Shown: positions 23,146 to 36,207 of the stretch, in pieces | Layout of the letters: each line of letters opens with the position of its first letter | How positions within the stretch are numbered: the stretch's first letter is position 1 | Assembly: GCA_023525715.1 (NCBI GenBank) | Contig: CM042017.1 | Span: 78,561,169 to 78,625,168 of the forward strand | DNA from: Cichorium intybus | Lineage: Eukaryota; Streptophyta; Magnoliopsida; Asterales; Asteraceae | DNA: 64,000 bases | Direction: 5' to 3' | Made by a program: the position numbers and the translations under genes | The notes under the pieces: generated by a model | What the model saw: only the letters and a program-made list of their open reading frames with translations | Database searches by the model: none | Told to the model about the DNA's origin: nothing

Positions 23146-24993
23146 TGTAAGACCCGTATCCTGATTATAACATATACTTAAAATAAGAGTGTTAGGAATT
23201 ATATGATTTTTGGTAGTTATAAAGCTAAGAAAAACTTTAGTTACAATTTCATATGAAAATCAGCATTTTGTGTCGTTTTTAGAAAAATCATAATTAATTC
23301 TAGAAAAATCGTTTCGACCTCAAACCAGTGCACAAAGTTTACAAATTGAGTCTAGTACAATTACCAAAAATAATAGTAAACTTGAAAATGACATTATCTA
23401 TGGTAAAAAATGAAATCTTTACTGATTAGTTCGGAATTGACAGATTATATAGTCTGTTTTCAAAAATTCATAATAAATCATAGAAAAATCGTATAAATAC
23501 GTAAAATACATCCCTGGAAAGGTATTGAGATGAATTTTCTGAATATCAAATAAAAACGTGAATTTAATGGGTTTAAGATCGGCTAAACCAGTCTTGAATA
23601 GACTGATTCTAGAAGGCCTTTAATTTCAACAAAATTATATTATTAAAATCTTTTGTCAAAAGTGTCATGCCATTTTTTATTCAAGAATTCAAGTATAAAT
23701 ACCCCCCAAAACATCTCATAAACCACACCAACAAATCTCAATCCAATATATAGAGGTTTCTAAGCACTAGAGTGTAAGAAGTGAGCGGAAGGAAGCTCAA
23801 AAGCCTAGCGAAGAAGTTATAGGTTCCGACGACTGGTCATAAGGTAACTACAAACTTTTCTATAGCTTAATTAGGTATTGTAAAATAGTTTTTGTGTTAA
23901 GAAGTAGAATATTTAATAAGTATAACATATGTTATATTATACTCATTTCTAACAATAGTAAACAAAAACCTTAAAATGTCGTTATTATAACAACTCGTAA
24001 TTCCGGAAATAATACCGATTGATTTACTTACGAGGACGGTGACTAGGCCGATTACTTGGGATCTGGTTGTTGGATTTTCCGAAAGGCTAAAATGCTGAAA
24101 GGATCCTGCCATCCCATCTAATCTTCTACCTGGCCGTTATTTACTTGATAAATCATGGAGTATCATGTTGGAATTATTGAAGGGTTTAATGATGCGACTA
24201 TAATATAGTTAAGGATTAAGGAATGATAGATTTCTTATTATGTTAACAGTTAAAGTTGAAGGAAATACAAAGCCGAGAAAGATAAACGATATAGTCAACT
24301 ATAATCAGGTGAGTCTTCTCACTATACTATATGTGACATTGCATGCGTAGGAAGGAAGATATGTTAGACTAAGGTGATCTTACCTGTTATGATAATTGTA
24401 TGAATTATTGCTATGATAAGGATTGTTTGTGGACGGAACGGGATAGCCCGCGAGCCAATAGGCGGAACGGGAATAGCCTGCGAGTCATTAGACGGAACGG
24501 GAACAGCCCGCGAGCCAATAGGCGGAACGGGAATAGCCTGCGAGTCATTAGACGGAACTGGAAAAGCCTGCGAGCGATAAGACGGAACGAGAACTGCTCG
24601 TGAGTCTTCAGGCGGAACAGGGATAGCCCGCGAGTCTCACAGACATATGAATGATTATGATGTGTTCTATGTTGTGTGATGGATCGTATGGTATTTTGAG
24701 GAACTCACTAAGCTCCGTGCTTACCCTTTCCCTATATAAACTACTGTTTCAGGTACATCAGGTACCATGGATGGCAAGGCGTGACGTGTATACACTGTGC
24801 TGCTTCATTGGAGGACTGTTTTTGAATGGATGTTCCGCTATGTTGTGATTTCATTAACTTTTGTTAATCCTGGGATGTTTTCATTAAACTTATAAGTTAT
24901 GGAATCTTATGAAAATTAATTAAGTGACTTTTCTTATATTGAAGTTTTCGTTTAAAATTTTTTAAATTTACTCAAAAATTTTGGGATGTTACA
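23146..24993 (+). repeat. 3' LTR, 1,848 bp
   Basis: Same length as the 5' LTR and about 11 substitutions away from it by eye, with no length change noticed. It carries the TATA box (23,694) and the minisatellite (24,431-24,638). Confidence 0.95.
24431..24638 (+). repeat. 30-bp minisatellite in the 3' LTR
   Basis: Same unit count and order as in the 5' LTR, with one substitution noticed (GGAACTGG for GGAACGGG). The array has not changed length since insertion. Confidence 0.9.
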
Positions 24994-24998
24994 AGATC
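24994..24998 (+). other. Target-site duplication AGATC (right)
   Basis: Matches 17,345-17,349 exactly. Sequence after it continues the interrupted Copia leader that begins before 17,350. Confidence 0.95.
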
Positions 24999-26135
<1,137 letters not shown>

Positions 26136-26227
26136 AAGTATCAAAAGACATCACATATAATAGGTGTATAATATATACAGACCCTGACCACAAAATTATC
26201 AAAAGGGATGTATAACACATAAACAAA

Positions 26228-27780
26228 AGTAACATCCCGAGCTGGGCTGCTGAAGACCGGTACCAAGTATCCAATAGTCTATTTAGGTGGTGACCTTCTC
26301 CTTTCCTTTATCTACACTACCGGTGCCTGCAATGTCATTAGTAGATACATGGTAAGCATTGAAAGCTTATTGAGTAAGCTTAGAACCACAATCTACAATT
26401 ATAAGCATATACAATTAAATACAATATTACAAACATTGACATTTTCCTAGTCCATCACATTTACCTAGCCACAAAGGCTTTCAGCCACATAGGCAATTTA
26501 CCAAGCCACAAAGGCAACGTTCCAGCCACTTAACCACTAACTCAAGCCACATAGGCGACACTCCAACCACTTCGGCTACTTAAGCCATATAGGCAACACT
26601 CCAGCTACATAGGCAATCGCTCAAGCCATATAGGCAACTCACTAGCCACAAAAGCCTCTAGCCACTTAGGAACATGAATTTGTACAAAATTATATTTAAT
26701 CACTTTACACCAAAGCTTAGAAAGGGTTTACTCACCTTATAATGTCACACAGTGGCGATGGGTGAATGCAAGTAATCCAAAACTAAACGTTCTTGTTCAC
26801 CTCGATCAACCTATATTGGGTTTCCAACCATATTTAAATAATTATATACCCATTCAATACCTGAAATAGTCTTAATTATAATTAGGTATAATGCCCCAGA
26901 TTTACAATCCAATATGCCCACTATAAGAGGCCTAAAAAACTTTTTGTCTGATTTTTCCCGTTGCTATGCTTAGGTGATAGCATCGTGACCGACATGGTAG
27001 CAACATGACATATCACAATTGATTGCCGCATAGTAATGCGACATAGTTTGTTACGTGAGGCGACGGTCGCGAGTGGCCAACCCCTTGGTCTATCTCGATT
27101 CAGACCTTAACATTAGGTTTTAAGCACATTTACCTGCTGGGTTTTGGTCTAGACTCAATCTACTATGAGTAACATACGTCTAATTAAACAAATCACGACT
27201 AATTAATCATATAGGGTTCCAAAACCCAACAAATCCCCAAAACAAAACAACCATACCTTGATTCAAGTAGTGTACAACACCTCCTTAGATACTTGTAAGT
27301 GAATTCATGGTTCATTTTTCAATTACACACCCAAACGTGTTGATTTAGCCATCGATTTGTCTAAAGAATGAGAAAAAGGACGTTTGGGGCTAAATGACCT
27401 ACTTAATAGACTTTAAATAAATGATTATGTCCGAGAGTACACATCGTGATCACCACTCCTTAGCATCGCGAGGGTTCCCGACTCGTAACCTTCCTTTCAT
27501 GTCGCAATCCTTGCAACTCTCCACTAGCATCTTACTTTTCCAAAACTTTCAATTTAAGCATCATACTTACTCATTGTGTCACGACCTTATAAGTCACACG
27601 TCACGATCATTTGGGCAGAAGGTATGTTTTTCCTTCAAATTCCTGTTATATGCCCTTTTACACAAAATCCACTACCAGAAAGTATTTGTGCAATTCATAT
27701 ACACCTAGTAAAACCTTATACTACCACCATACTACAATCATACAAAAGAAATCACAAAACTTACTTACCAATCCAATTAA
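26228..27780 (-). repeat. Old LTR-like remnant (minus strand)
   Basis: On the minus strand it ends CTCGGGATGTTAC, like the GGGATGTTACA end of the RKD-carrying element's LTR. It has a tandem repeat and a block with AAGCTT...CTTACC at the same relative distance from that end. It is probably a solo LTR or fragment of a related family. The other end could not be found and 27,780 is a guess. No gene is seen in it. Confidence 0.4.
26455..26670. repeat. Diverged minisatellite (AGCCACATAGGCAAC type)
   Basis: About a dozen imperfect units built from AGCCAC/AGCCAT and TAGGCAAC blocks with variable spacers, roughly 20-30 bases each. It holds the same relative position in its LTR as the 30-bp array of the RKD-carrying element but differs in sequence. 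Confidence 0.7.
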
Positions 27781-27950
27781 CGATGTTATAGTTTGGTACT
27801 TTGCTAATTTGGTATTTTGGTTTATTTTAGTTTGTTGTTTAACTTATAAATGTACTTTTGTGAATATTTATTTTAAAGCTGAATCCACTTGATTGTATTC
27901 TTAGGAACCCAGTGGCTAGAGCAAGACTTATGAACTTGCTATGATCGTTG

Positions 27951-28192
27951 TTAGAAGAAAATGATAACAAGGGAGAGGACGATGATACCTTTGCGTCTAA
28001 CACTAAGCCACAAAAAGGAGATAACGTTAACCTCACACCCTAGTTGGAAGATACTTTTGCATTTTCCTTTGAAATAAAGATCATTCTGATAGGACCAAAT
28101 CACCCATAGGAAGGCTTTAATAACTACTTCATATTTAACAGTATCGAACCAGTACCTGTTAGAGCAACCCACACCTATGACTAGATCCTCAA
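27951..28192 (-). pseudogene. LINE (non-LTR retrotransposon) ORF2 C-terminal fragment
   Basis: Minus-strand translation gives AFLWVIWSYQNDLYFKGK and then ISFLWLSVRRKG. This fits the extreme C terminus of plant LINE reverse transcriptase proteins, which have a W.IW..RND..F..K core followed by SF.W...R. Only the 3' tail of the protein is present, and it is cut on its 5' side by the CACTA end at 28,196. Most LINE copies are 5'-truncated, but here the truncation coincides with a later insertion. Confidence 0.55.
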
Positions 28193-28195
28193 TAA

Positions 28196-28440
28196 CACTA
28201 CAAGAATAAGTGTCTTTAGTGGTGACATATCTCCCCCCTAATACCCCGAAGTGTCGCCCCTAACGGCTTTAGCGATGATGTGTCGTCGCTAATACTGATA
28301 TGTCGCCCTTAAAGGTGTCGTGGATAATGGCTCTTTGTCGCCCCTAATAGTGTCGCCGCTAAAGGTGTTGTAACCATTAAACATTCAGTTGCTAAAAATA
28401 TCGTTGGTAATACTTGTCGCCCCTAAAGTTGTGGTCCCTA
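28196..28440. repeat. CACTA terminus and subterminal repeats
   Basis: After CACTACAAGAATAAGTG there are about ten short units of the type GTCGCCCCTAA / GTCGCCGCTAA in both orientations. In En/Spm elements such repeats bind the TNPA protein. TAA at 28,193-28,195 is the candidate 3-bp target duplication. Confidence 0.8.
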
Positions 28441-28800
28441 ATAGTTTTTTTTCTTTTTTTAATTTTATTTATCTTTATTTCATTAAGTTCTTAATAGTTA
28501 AAAGCTTAATCAATTCAGTCATTCCATAAAATGCATAAAATAAAAAACATCCACAAATAGTTATATTATCCAAAAAAAAAAAACAATCCATAACAAGTGT
28601 TCTAAAGTTATTTCTAACACAAAATACTAAATAAAACATAAACTACTTGTCACCACTACCGTTTTCATCATCGGTCCCCTTGTTATAGTCATCTTCTTGC
28701 AAATGTCGCATGAAATCTTTAAGTTTGTCAAATTTTTTCGGGTTGCTAAATAAACGGTCAATAGGATCCAAGTACATAATAAACCAAAATATGATACTAA

Positions 28801-29070
28801 CATAGTACCAAACTTCCAAATTCATAACAAGTGCTAGCCAAACTATCAAGTACACAACAAATGTATTAAGTCATTAACAAATAAGTGTCTATAGGTGCCA
28901 CGGGTGTCGTCCCTAATGCCCCGGAAAGTCATCCCTAAAGGCTTTAGGGGTGACATGTCGCCGATCAACCAAAATATCGTTTTACCATAGTACCAAACTT
29001 CGAAATTCATAACAAATGCTAGCCAAACTATCAAGTACACAACAAATTTATTAAGTCGTTAACATATTAG
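28801..29070. repeat. Direct repeats flanking a second copy of CACTA subterminal DNA
   Basis: About 85 bases at 28,801-28,885 recur at 28,986-29,070 with few differences. Between them, about 100 bases resemble the subterminal stretch at 28,206-28,290 (for example TAATGCCCCGGAAAGTC versus TAATACCCCGAAGTGTC). The element's end region was therefore partly duplicated internally. Confidence 0.75.
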
Positions 29071-29502
29071 TTACAACTAACCTAAGTACTTTGAAATGGA
29101 TGTGATGATTGTCCTGAATGTAAGAAGGATTATCAGAACTCTTCTTTCCAGACAGTTACATCTGATCCCTCTTATATGTCCTCGCCGAGCACCGATCACT
29201 TTTTCAAATACGGCTACCTCGTTTACTGGAGTGTCCAAGGGGGCACTTATTTCATATTGCTAGGCAAATCACGCAGTAAATTATTTTGTAATTTACAATG
29301 ATAATTAGTATACTTATAATTTAAAGTAAAAAAACAATAATATATATCTAACTATAAGAAAAAAAAAACAATGTATTTACATATTTTCCTCAGTTTCTGG
29401 GCTAACGAAGATCCCTTCTTTAGTAGAATGTGCATCGTAATAGGCTTGCAGTCTACTAATGGCCTATTTCACATTAAAAGTTAGATTATACTATAAAACT
29501 AA

Positions 29503-29860
<358 letters not shown>

Positions 29861-30592
29861 TGGCACGATTATCGCTATTTTTATATACCGCTAAATTAAG
29901 GCTGAACATGTGAAAAGTTCCACTGCACTCCTCCAGTTTGTTTCACTTTACTTTGGGGGGGGGGTTACCCTTGCTCTATTCACATCTTCTAACCCTCCAT
30001 TTTGAGCAAAATGGTATCTCGTAGTGGTTTTGCGGCCTCTATAACGTTTTGATACTTGAAATTCAATGCCCTCCCATAAACTACTTGCCTCGAGATCATT
30101 TTTAATCTGATCAAAATTAAAATATGGTTACAAATAAAAAAAAGTTAGATAAGTAAAAAAGTAATAAAAAATAAACAAATGAAATATACTTATATAAATA
30201 ATTTACCCGTAGATGCTCCCACATGTAGTTCTTTTCGATGTCTAGAAGTTGTTTCCATGATTTTTTTGTCTAACGGGCTGTCTCGCCAAATATAATCGCA
30301 AGCCTCAAGGATGAATAGATCATACATGTCACCAACCGGAGTGTAGTTAGCAGTTTTATCCCAAGCTAATGGTAGAGGCCGCTTGCCATTAGTCGTCTCT
30401 TCGATTCCACGGTTGAGCCAAAAGTATAATTAAAAAATATTATCAATCATAATTTATAATAAAAGATAGAATATTGAAAACAAATAAATCTTAAATAGAC
30501 TTACTATCCTGCTGATGGAGGCTAGGGCCTCCAAAACCTCGTAGCAGCGGATCCCCATCACCATCTCCCCCATGGCCCATTACATCGGCCAT

Positions 30593-30779
30593 CAGGTATA
30601 TGATCACAATCCAAAAGAAAAATCTCATCCTAAAAAGTTAAAAGATATTGAATACAGAAATAAAAAATGAAATACAATGCCATTTAATAATTACAACTTA
30701 TAAACAATAAGTATATTTATATTTCAATGTGTCAAGTTTGATTACAATGAGACAAATATACATATAAAATATTTTACTT
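30593..30779. other. CACTA intergenic spacer
   Basis: AT-rich sequence between the start of the TNPA-like gene and the end of the TNPD-like gene, both on the minus strand. No feature is seen. Confidence 0.4.
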
Positions 30780-32158
30780 CTTCTCGCCCTCAGATATTTC
30801 AATGTTGTCGTCATACGTTTCACCATCACAATCATATTCATCGCATCATAATCAGTCTCACCCGCAGATACTTCATTGATGATACGTGTCGGCGACGAAC
30901 CTCGGTTTCGGGAGTAACTGAACTTTCACCTACCGTTGGTAGACCTATAAAGTACTGGCTCAATTCGATTACAATTCTAGAAGTAGATGAACAGTTATTG
31001 TGAATGGTGTTGATATTTTCAGCAAAGCTAATAACATCAACATTTTCGAGAGAGTCATTTATAACGTTCTCGACACGACCATCATTTGTTGGTAGATCCT
31101 AAATTTTTCGGTGGTTATTGTTTTCAACAACCCACTGATGGTTATTATTTTGGTTTCCTCGACAAGGTTCTTGAATGTAAAACACTTGTTTGGCATGCAA
31201 AGCAAATATGAGTTAATATTCTTTGTCCCATTCGTGTCGTTTGTCGATAATGGTGATGTTATTTTCACATATAACTTGTTTAGGATCGAACCACTTACAT
31301 CGAAAAAGTACAGTTGAAAGACTAAATGGATAATGCAACTCAATAATGGCCATAATACTTTTCTTGATTTAGTCCCTCCGCCAAAACCGTAGAGTTTTGT
31401 GTTGTGCGGTGTGCATCACGACTAAGTACCACATACCTAACACCATTGACTATGCAAGAGGTGTAAATAGAGACTTTTACGTTTGCACCTATTGAAAGAG
31501 CCGATAACTCTATGTGAAACTCTGGGGACTTTTGTTTTTGCATCTGATAGACCTATCAAATATAAATTTTTGTGTGTTATGTTTGATTTGTTAATGGAAA
31601 TACAACATACATAATTGTTATTTTTTATTATGTATTCATGCACTTCATCGTAGTTCTCGAGCACGAACCATTCTAGCTTCTTTTTTCTGTCACCTCAAGA
31701 TTATTTAACTGCATTGCACTTGTCGACAGACATTTAAATTCAAACATCCAAAACTTTGTTTTTTGTATGGCCACATCCTCACTCCTTTCAGGATGCTTGA
31801 ATCGATTCTGGTCATCATTAATTAAGGTACATTGAACAAAATGTTAAAGCTTCTTCAGCAACATAAACCTTTGCCATACAACCTTCCGGCCTCGCCTTAA
31901 ATCTCACATAGTTTTTTAGTTTTTTCAAATACCTTTCAATCGGATACATCCATATATAATGTACCGGGCCTCCACAAATCGCTTCATCAGGTAAATGTAA
32001 AACTAAATGAACCATTTTGTCAAAAGAATGTCAGGGATAGATCATTTCTAATTTGCATAAGATTTTTATAATAGCATCCTTTGCCTCCCTCATATCCTTC
32101 ACCATCAATGTTCTGGAGAAAATTTTCTTAAAAACATGCAAATATCTACCATTGATGT
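30780..32158 (-). pseudogene. CACTA transposase (TNPD-like), C-terminal half
   Basis: Minus strand: KKIFSRTLMV and REAKDAIIKILCKLEMIYP (about 32,140-32,040), then VHLVLHLPDEAICGGPVHYI, MYPIERYLKKLKNYVRFKAR and AEEALTFCSMYLN (32,015-31,818). These match the DUF4218 region that follows the catalytic part of En/Spm transposases. Next, TSCIVNGVRYVVLSRDAHRT and KYYGHYWAIIEL lead into LYVKITS and NSYLLCMPNKCFTF (31,440-31,190), the DUF4216 region. In unit A a TGA replaces the CGA (Arg) still present in unit B after IYP. The frame is also broken elsewhere and the gene is split by a solo LTR at 32,159. The duplication boundary 31,382 lies inside it, but here the reading frame runs through intact, showing that this is the ancestral side. 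Confidence 0.75.
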
Positions 32159-33207
32159 TGTGAGAACCCGTAAACTTTTATCAAGTAAGTCGTATTATAA
32201 TCTATGTAATACTTAGTTGCTATATTTTGATTTTTATAGTACAATGTTGTAAACAAGGATATTTTGGTCTTTTGACCATGTGAGTGACTTTTATGTAATA
32301 ATATTATGTTATAGTGGCAATATTGTAAGAAGTAAAACCTTAAATGAAATATTAGGAATTTTGGGTAAATTGTGAATAAATGGGAACTAGAAGGGGCAAA
32401 GGGTCATTTAGTAAAGTGAGAAGCTATATATGGGAGGAGCATTCCATTCCTCCTCATTATATACGTGAACAACTTCAGGAGGAAGAAAGAGTGAAAAAAT
32501 TCTTGAAGGTTATGAAGGATTGAAGCAGGAAATCGAAGAATCAAGCTTGGAATCGAGATTCCCAAGCCATTTAAGGTTAGAATTTCGTCTTTTTAAGTTA
32601 GTTAACCCATTTTGAGTTGTGTTGAGTGGCTAAAAACGAAATTCAAGGGAGTGAAGTTTGTTTTAAGGTTCTAACCTCTAAATCGTGTTCTAATCATCAA
32701 AGGAACTCAACTCAACCATTAGAAGTGATTTGAAATCCAGTTTTTTGATAATTGAGCTCATGAACCCTAGAATTGGGTTTATGTAGATTGGTATGATTCT
32801 AATGTTTATTCATGTGTAAGGGTTATATAGGAAGTTTAGAAATGTTCTTAATAACATGTTTGAGTTGTCATTTGATTCGGATTTGGGCTGGAACCAAACA
32901 GATCAAGGATCAAAGGTTGTGCAGAAAAGAGGGAACTAGGTCTGTAGCGTCACACGACCCGTGTGATGCTACACGACCAGTGTGTACCCAGGTGATAAAG
33001 CATAGAAGATTTTTGGGAGAACTAGAAGACATAGTTAGTGGGACCTAAATATATTATGTTGGTATGTTTAAACTTCGTAATGTATCTTAGTTGTATTACC
33101 CCAAACAGTGTTTTGAATTATATAATGGTTTTTGTTAAACCTCATTTTGTAATGTAAACTTTGTAATATTGGTTACAAACTTTTGTTTTGAGAATTAGGG
33201 TGTTACA
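32159..33207 (+). repeat. Solo LTR inside the CACTA transposase (unit A)
   Basis: TGTGAGAACCC...GGGTGTTACA, 1,049 bp, flanked by GATGT on the left and GATAT on the right (four of five bases match, as for an aged target duplication). Both flanks are continuous transposase sequence. No internal region or second LTR remains, so the element was probably lost by LTR-LTR recombination. It contains a hairpin (TAGCGTCACACG paired with CGTGTGATGCTA near 32,945) and a TATATAT box near 32,424. Confidence 0.8.
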
Positions 33208-33620
33208 GATATATATTCATTTTTGTGCAAAAACCCCTTGACTCCAACCGGTATGAAACTTTGTATAAAAATATGATTGTCATGAGATGTCAACCCAGTA
33301 ATGTTATTATAATTATCATTCAGCTTCTTGCTAATGTTTGATCCAAATCCATTCGAAAGTTTAATGCCTTTTATAAAGTGACAAAAGGTTTTTGATCAGA
33401 GTCCTTGAAGGATTATTTTGCATGGGGTATAAGTTATTTGGTACCTTTTTTCGTGTCCAATATTGTTTCTGAACGTTTAGATTCTACAAGTCTATCATTG
33501 CATTTCATGTGTCTTTGGACCTGTCGTTCTTCAGATGAGTACCCAACAAGCTGTCATACATTTTTCTCAATGTGCATAACATCCAAGTTATGCTTCAGCT
33601 AAAGAGAAGACCATTACTTG
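33208..33620 (-). pseudogene. CACTA transposase (TNPD-like), catalytic-domain end (unit A)
   Basis: Minus strand: KHNLDVMHIEKNV (33,596-33,558) is the hallmark of En/Spm TNPD transposase (Transposase_21). A one-base deletion at the next codon shifts the frame before DSLLGTHLK. Downstream, LTSHDNHIFIQSFIPVGVK (33,295-33,235) matches the conserved SHDCH..(Q)..LP block. The frame continues past the solo LTR to the DUF4218 region. It is not functional because of the frameshift, stops and LTR insertion. The N-terminal catalytic part is not found upstream. Confidence 0.75.
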
Positions 33621-33682
33621 AGTTCGAAAAATATGCTTCGCGTTGTCTAGTTTAACTCAGCATTCATTCGTTTTCTCTTGTT

Positions 33683-35900
33683 AACTCCACAACTATTTTA
33701 TTGATTAGATGAAAAAAAGAAAACAGTTACACTTACTATTTTCTCCGCCACTTACTATTTTCATCAATGGAAGCTCTATAGCAATCTTCTTGCAATGGAA
33801 CTCCATGAATGGTTTGTTTGCCCATTGCAATATGAATGGTACCATGTGCCACAACATTCGTAGTAGTAAGGGTACACAGTCTACAATTTATTGCCTACAA
33901 ATATCCATGGCAATAAAAACAATCCAATTTAACATCATAAACTTTAACTCATGAAATATGCATAGAAAACAATAAAAACGTTTAACATCATACCTGTGGG
34001 ATTTTTGAGGACTCTGTGGGAGATGTCTTCTCAATATTTGGAGTATGAAATCCAAGAATTTTTTTACTTTTATTCATTATAACCTAGAAAACAAAAAAAA
34101 AAAAGGAAATTGCCACACAATGGTTATAATTTAAAAAAAAGTGAAATTGCCATTTACTTACAGGTGTTGCAACATGATTTTGAATTTCTTTAGGGGGAGT
34201 TCTTCTTTGTCCCACCATTAATCTCCACAGAAGGGGACTGCAAATTGCCATTTACAATAACAAGGTAAATTGCCACAACATGGTTATAATTTAAAAAGAA
34301 TGAAATTGCCATTTACTTACGGGAATTAGAACATTATTTTGACTTTCTTTTGCAGAGGTCTTCTTTGACCCACTATTAATCTCTACAGAAGGGGACTGCA
34401 AATTGTAATGAGAATAAGCAATTTAGGTATTAATTTTTGCAAATTGTAATTGTTTAATAAAAAACAATCTGACCTTTTGTGTTAACCCCATTCCATGGGA
34501 TGTAAGATGAGCTAATACTTGCTCAAGTTTCTCTTTTTAGGATGCCATCTCGGTGGTGAGCTCCAAAACTTGTTTATCTTTTTTCTGAAGCTCATGTTCG
34601 AGTTCTGCGATCCGCTCCTTTGATGACCCTTTAGAGCGCGAAACATTCCAGAACCTCCTGGGTGTCACTCCACTGCCAACACCCTTTACTTATCCTTTAG
34701 CCTTACCTAACACCAGTATGAGGGCATCCGTGCAAGGATCAAGGGTCACTTCTCCATTTTGTGTCTTTTGTTCACTGTCAATCTTTACAATATAATGGCA
34801 AATTAACTCCACAATTATTTTATTTATTAAATGACAAAAAGAAAACAGTCACACTTACTATTTTCTCCGCCACTTGTTTCACATTTTCGTTAATGATATC
34901 TCTATTACTGTCTTCTCTTGCTTTCCTCCACATTAAAGAACGTGTAGGATCTACATTAGGAGCACTTACCTCCTTTTTTACCTTGTAAACAGAGCCAGAA
35001 ATATTTACATCAAAAATTGTGATCAAAAAATATTTTGTAAAGTATATATAGTACATATCAATTTATCTTTTAAGGTTGTATATCCTCCTCGTCCCAACCG
35101 ATGCTGATAGGGAGACTTGCCACATACACACTTTCCTAACTTTGATACTTCCTTCAAAAACAAATTCAAATCGATATCAAAATATATTTACTATAATGTT
35201 AACAAATAATAAATAAAACCTTGAATTCATCTGATTGTGTATATGACACAAATTTGTCCCATTCCTCTTGCTTTATAAAAGTTCGATATTGCGTAGGTAT
35301 TTTACCAAGTTTTGCTACCTTTCTTCTGAAATCTCGAAGGAGGGTACCAAGCATAACCATTACCCGCCTTTTTCCTACAATCGTCAATTTCATAAAATCT
35401 CTGCGATAAATATTGAAATTTTAGTTAGTCATATAGAATGGAAATGCAACTTATAGTAATAAGTACACATAAGGTTTACCGTAATTTTCTCTCATAGTAT
35501 ATCACGGTCTTCTTTGTTGACCGTCTTCCATGAAAGACAACTCAACCTAATGTTTTCCTTAACCATATGTCCCAAAAAAACTAGGAAATTCGGTTTTGTA
35601 ATCACCGGTTAACCTCCCCAAATCATTATAGGTTAATACATGTCTTCTTCCTCCAGTATTTACAAAGTTTGTTCAGAGCTTTGATAACCTGGTCAGCCCT
35701 GTTGTGTTATTTGTTTTCATGGTAGCTATTGCATCGCTTGCTTGTAGAGTATGTTGATCTAAATTGGCGTCGACATCAGAGTCGGATCCAGTTGAACTGT
35801 TGTAATGCTCATCCGTTTCTCTTTCCATGTCTTGGTCAATCATATGCTTGGTTTCATAGTCCTCCACATTGTTTTCAACGATAGCTGAAACATTCATCAT
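33683..35900 (-). pseudogene. Second TNPA-like exon set (unit A)
   Basis: Minus strand: an acidic N-terminal exon (MIDQDMERETDEHY, 35,900-35,673), then TLLRDFRRKVAKLGKIPTQY and FIKQEEWDKFVSYTQSDEFK (35,350-35,210). This is the PF03004 core, where family members read W..F...L...Y followed by W..FV....S.EF. Next come APNVDPTRSLMWRKARED (about 34,960) and a basic coiled region (34,640-34,560). A duplicated exon lies at 34,107-34,405. Introns are visible from GTAAGT donors and TTTGCAG acceptors. It is not clear whether this belongs to the same CACTA element as the TNPD remnant or to a second one joined to it. Confidence 0.6.
34107..34405 (-). repeat. Tandemly duplicated exon with flanking introns
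   Basis: Two modules of about 145-150 bases each contain the intron piece ATGGTTATAATTTAAAAA, a donor, an exon encoding SPSVEIN, and an acceptor. The exon nearer 34,350 is open; the one nearer 34,200 has a one-base insertion giving a stop. A longer-range partner of the flank at 34,805-34,875 is seen at 33,683-33,755. Confidence 0.75.
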
Positions 35901-35929
35901 TGTTGTGCTTGGCGAAGGATATACTCTGT

Positions 35930-36207
35930 GCAGACTGGTGCTTGGTGAAGGAGATACTCAGTGCAGCTGGTGATCGATAAAGGAGATACTCGGCTATCTT
36001 AAATATCGTATTACAGATTTCAAAAATTACGAATATCATAGTTACCTGCTTTCGTAATGGTGGGATCCGTATAAAACTTTTCGGTGAATATTCACGGTGA
36101 TTATGTATTGAAAATTTCATAATTACCCGCCTAGTTATTCAATCCGGCCATCTAATCGTGGAAGTTTGTTATTGAATATTTAGAAAAATTTAGATAAAAA
36201 TATATAT
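35930..36207. other. Short tandem repeats and AT-rich spacer
   Basis: Three imperfect units containing GGAGATACTC or GGATATACTC occur within 35,930-36,000. The rest up to the Gypsy LTR shows nothing. Confidence 0.5.

Larger units (their letters stand above)
17350..24993 (+). mobile_element. Complete non-autonomous LTR retrotransposon carrying an RWP-RK gene
   Basis: A 7,644-bp element: two 1,848-bp LTRs (TGTAAGACCC...GGGATGTTACA), a tRNA-iMet primer site at 19,201, a polypurine tract at 23,132-23,145 and an AGATC target duplication. The sequence before the polypurine tract contains TTCGGGACGAAATCC, typical of the 3' end of plant Tekay/Del-type Gypsy elements. No gag, protease, reverse transcriptase, RNase H or integrase is visible in the 3,948-bp interior, so it must borrow proteins. 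Instead the interior holds an antisense RKD-like gene. About 11 differences separate the LTRs by eye (0.6%), so the insertion is recent. Confidence 0.92.
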
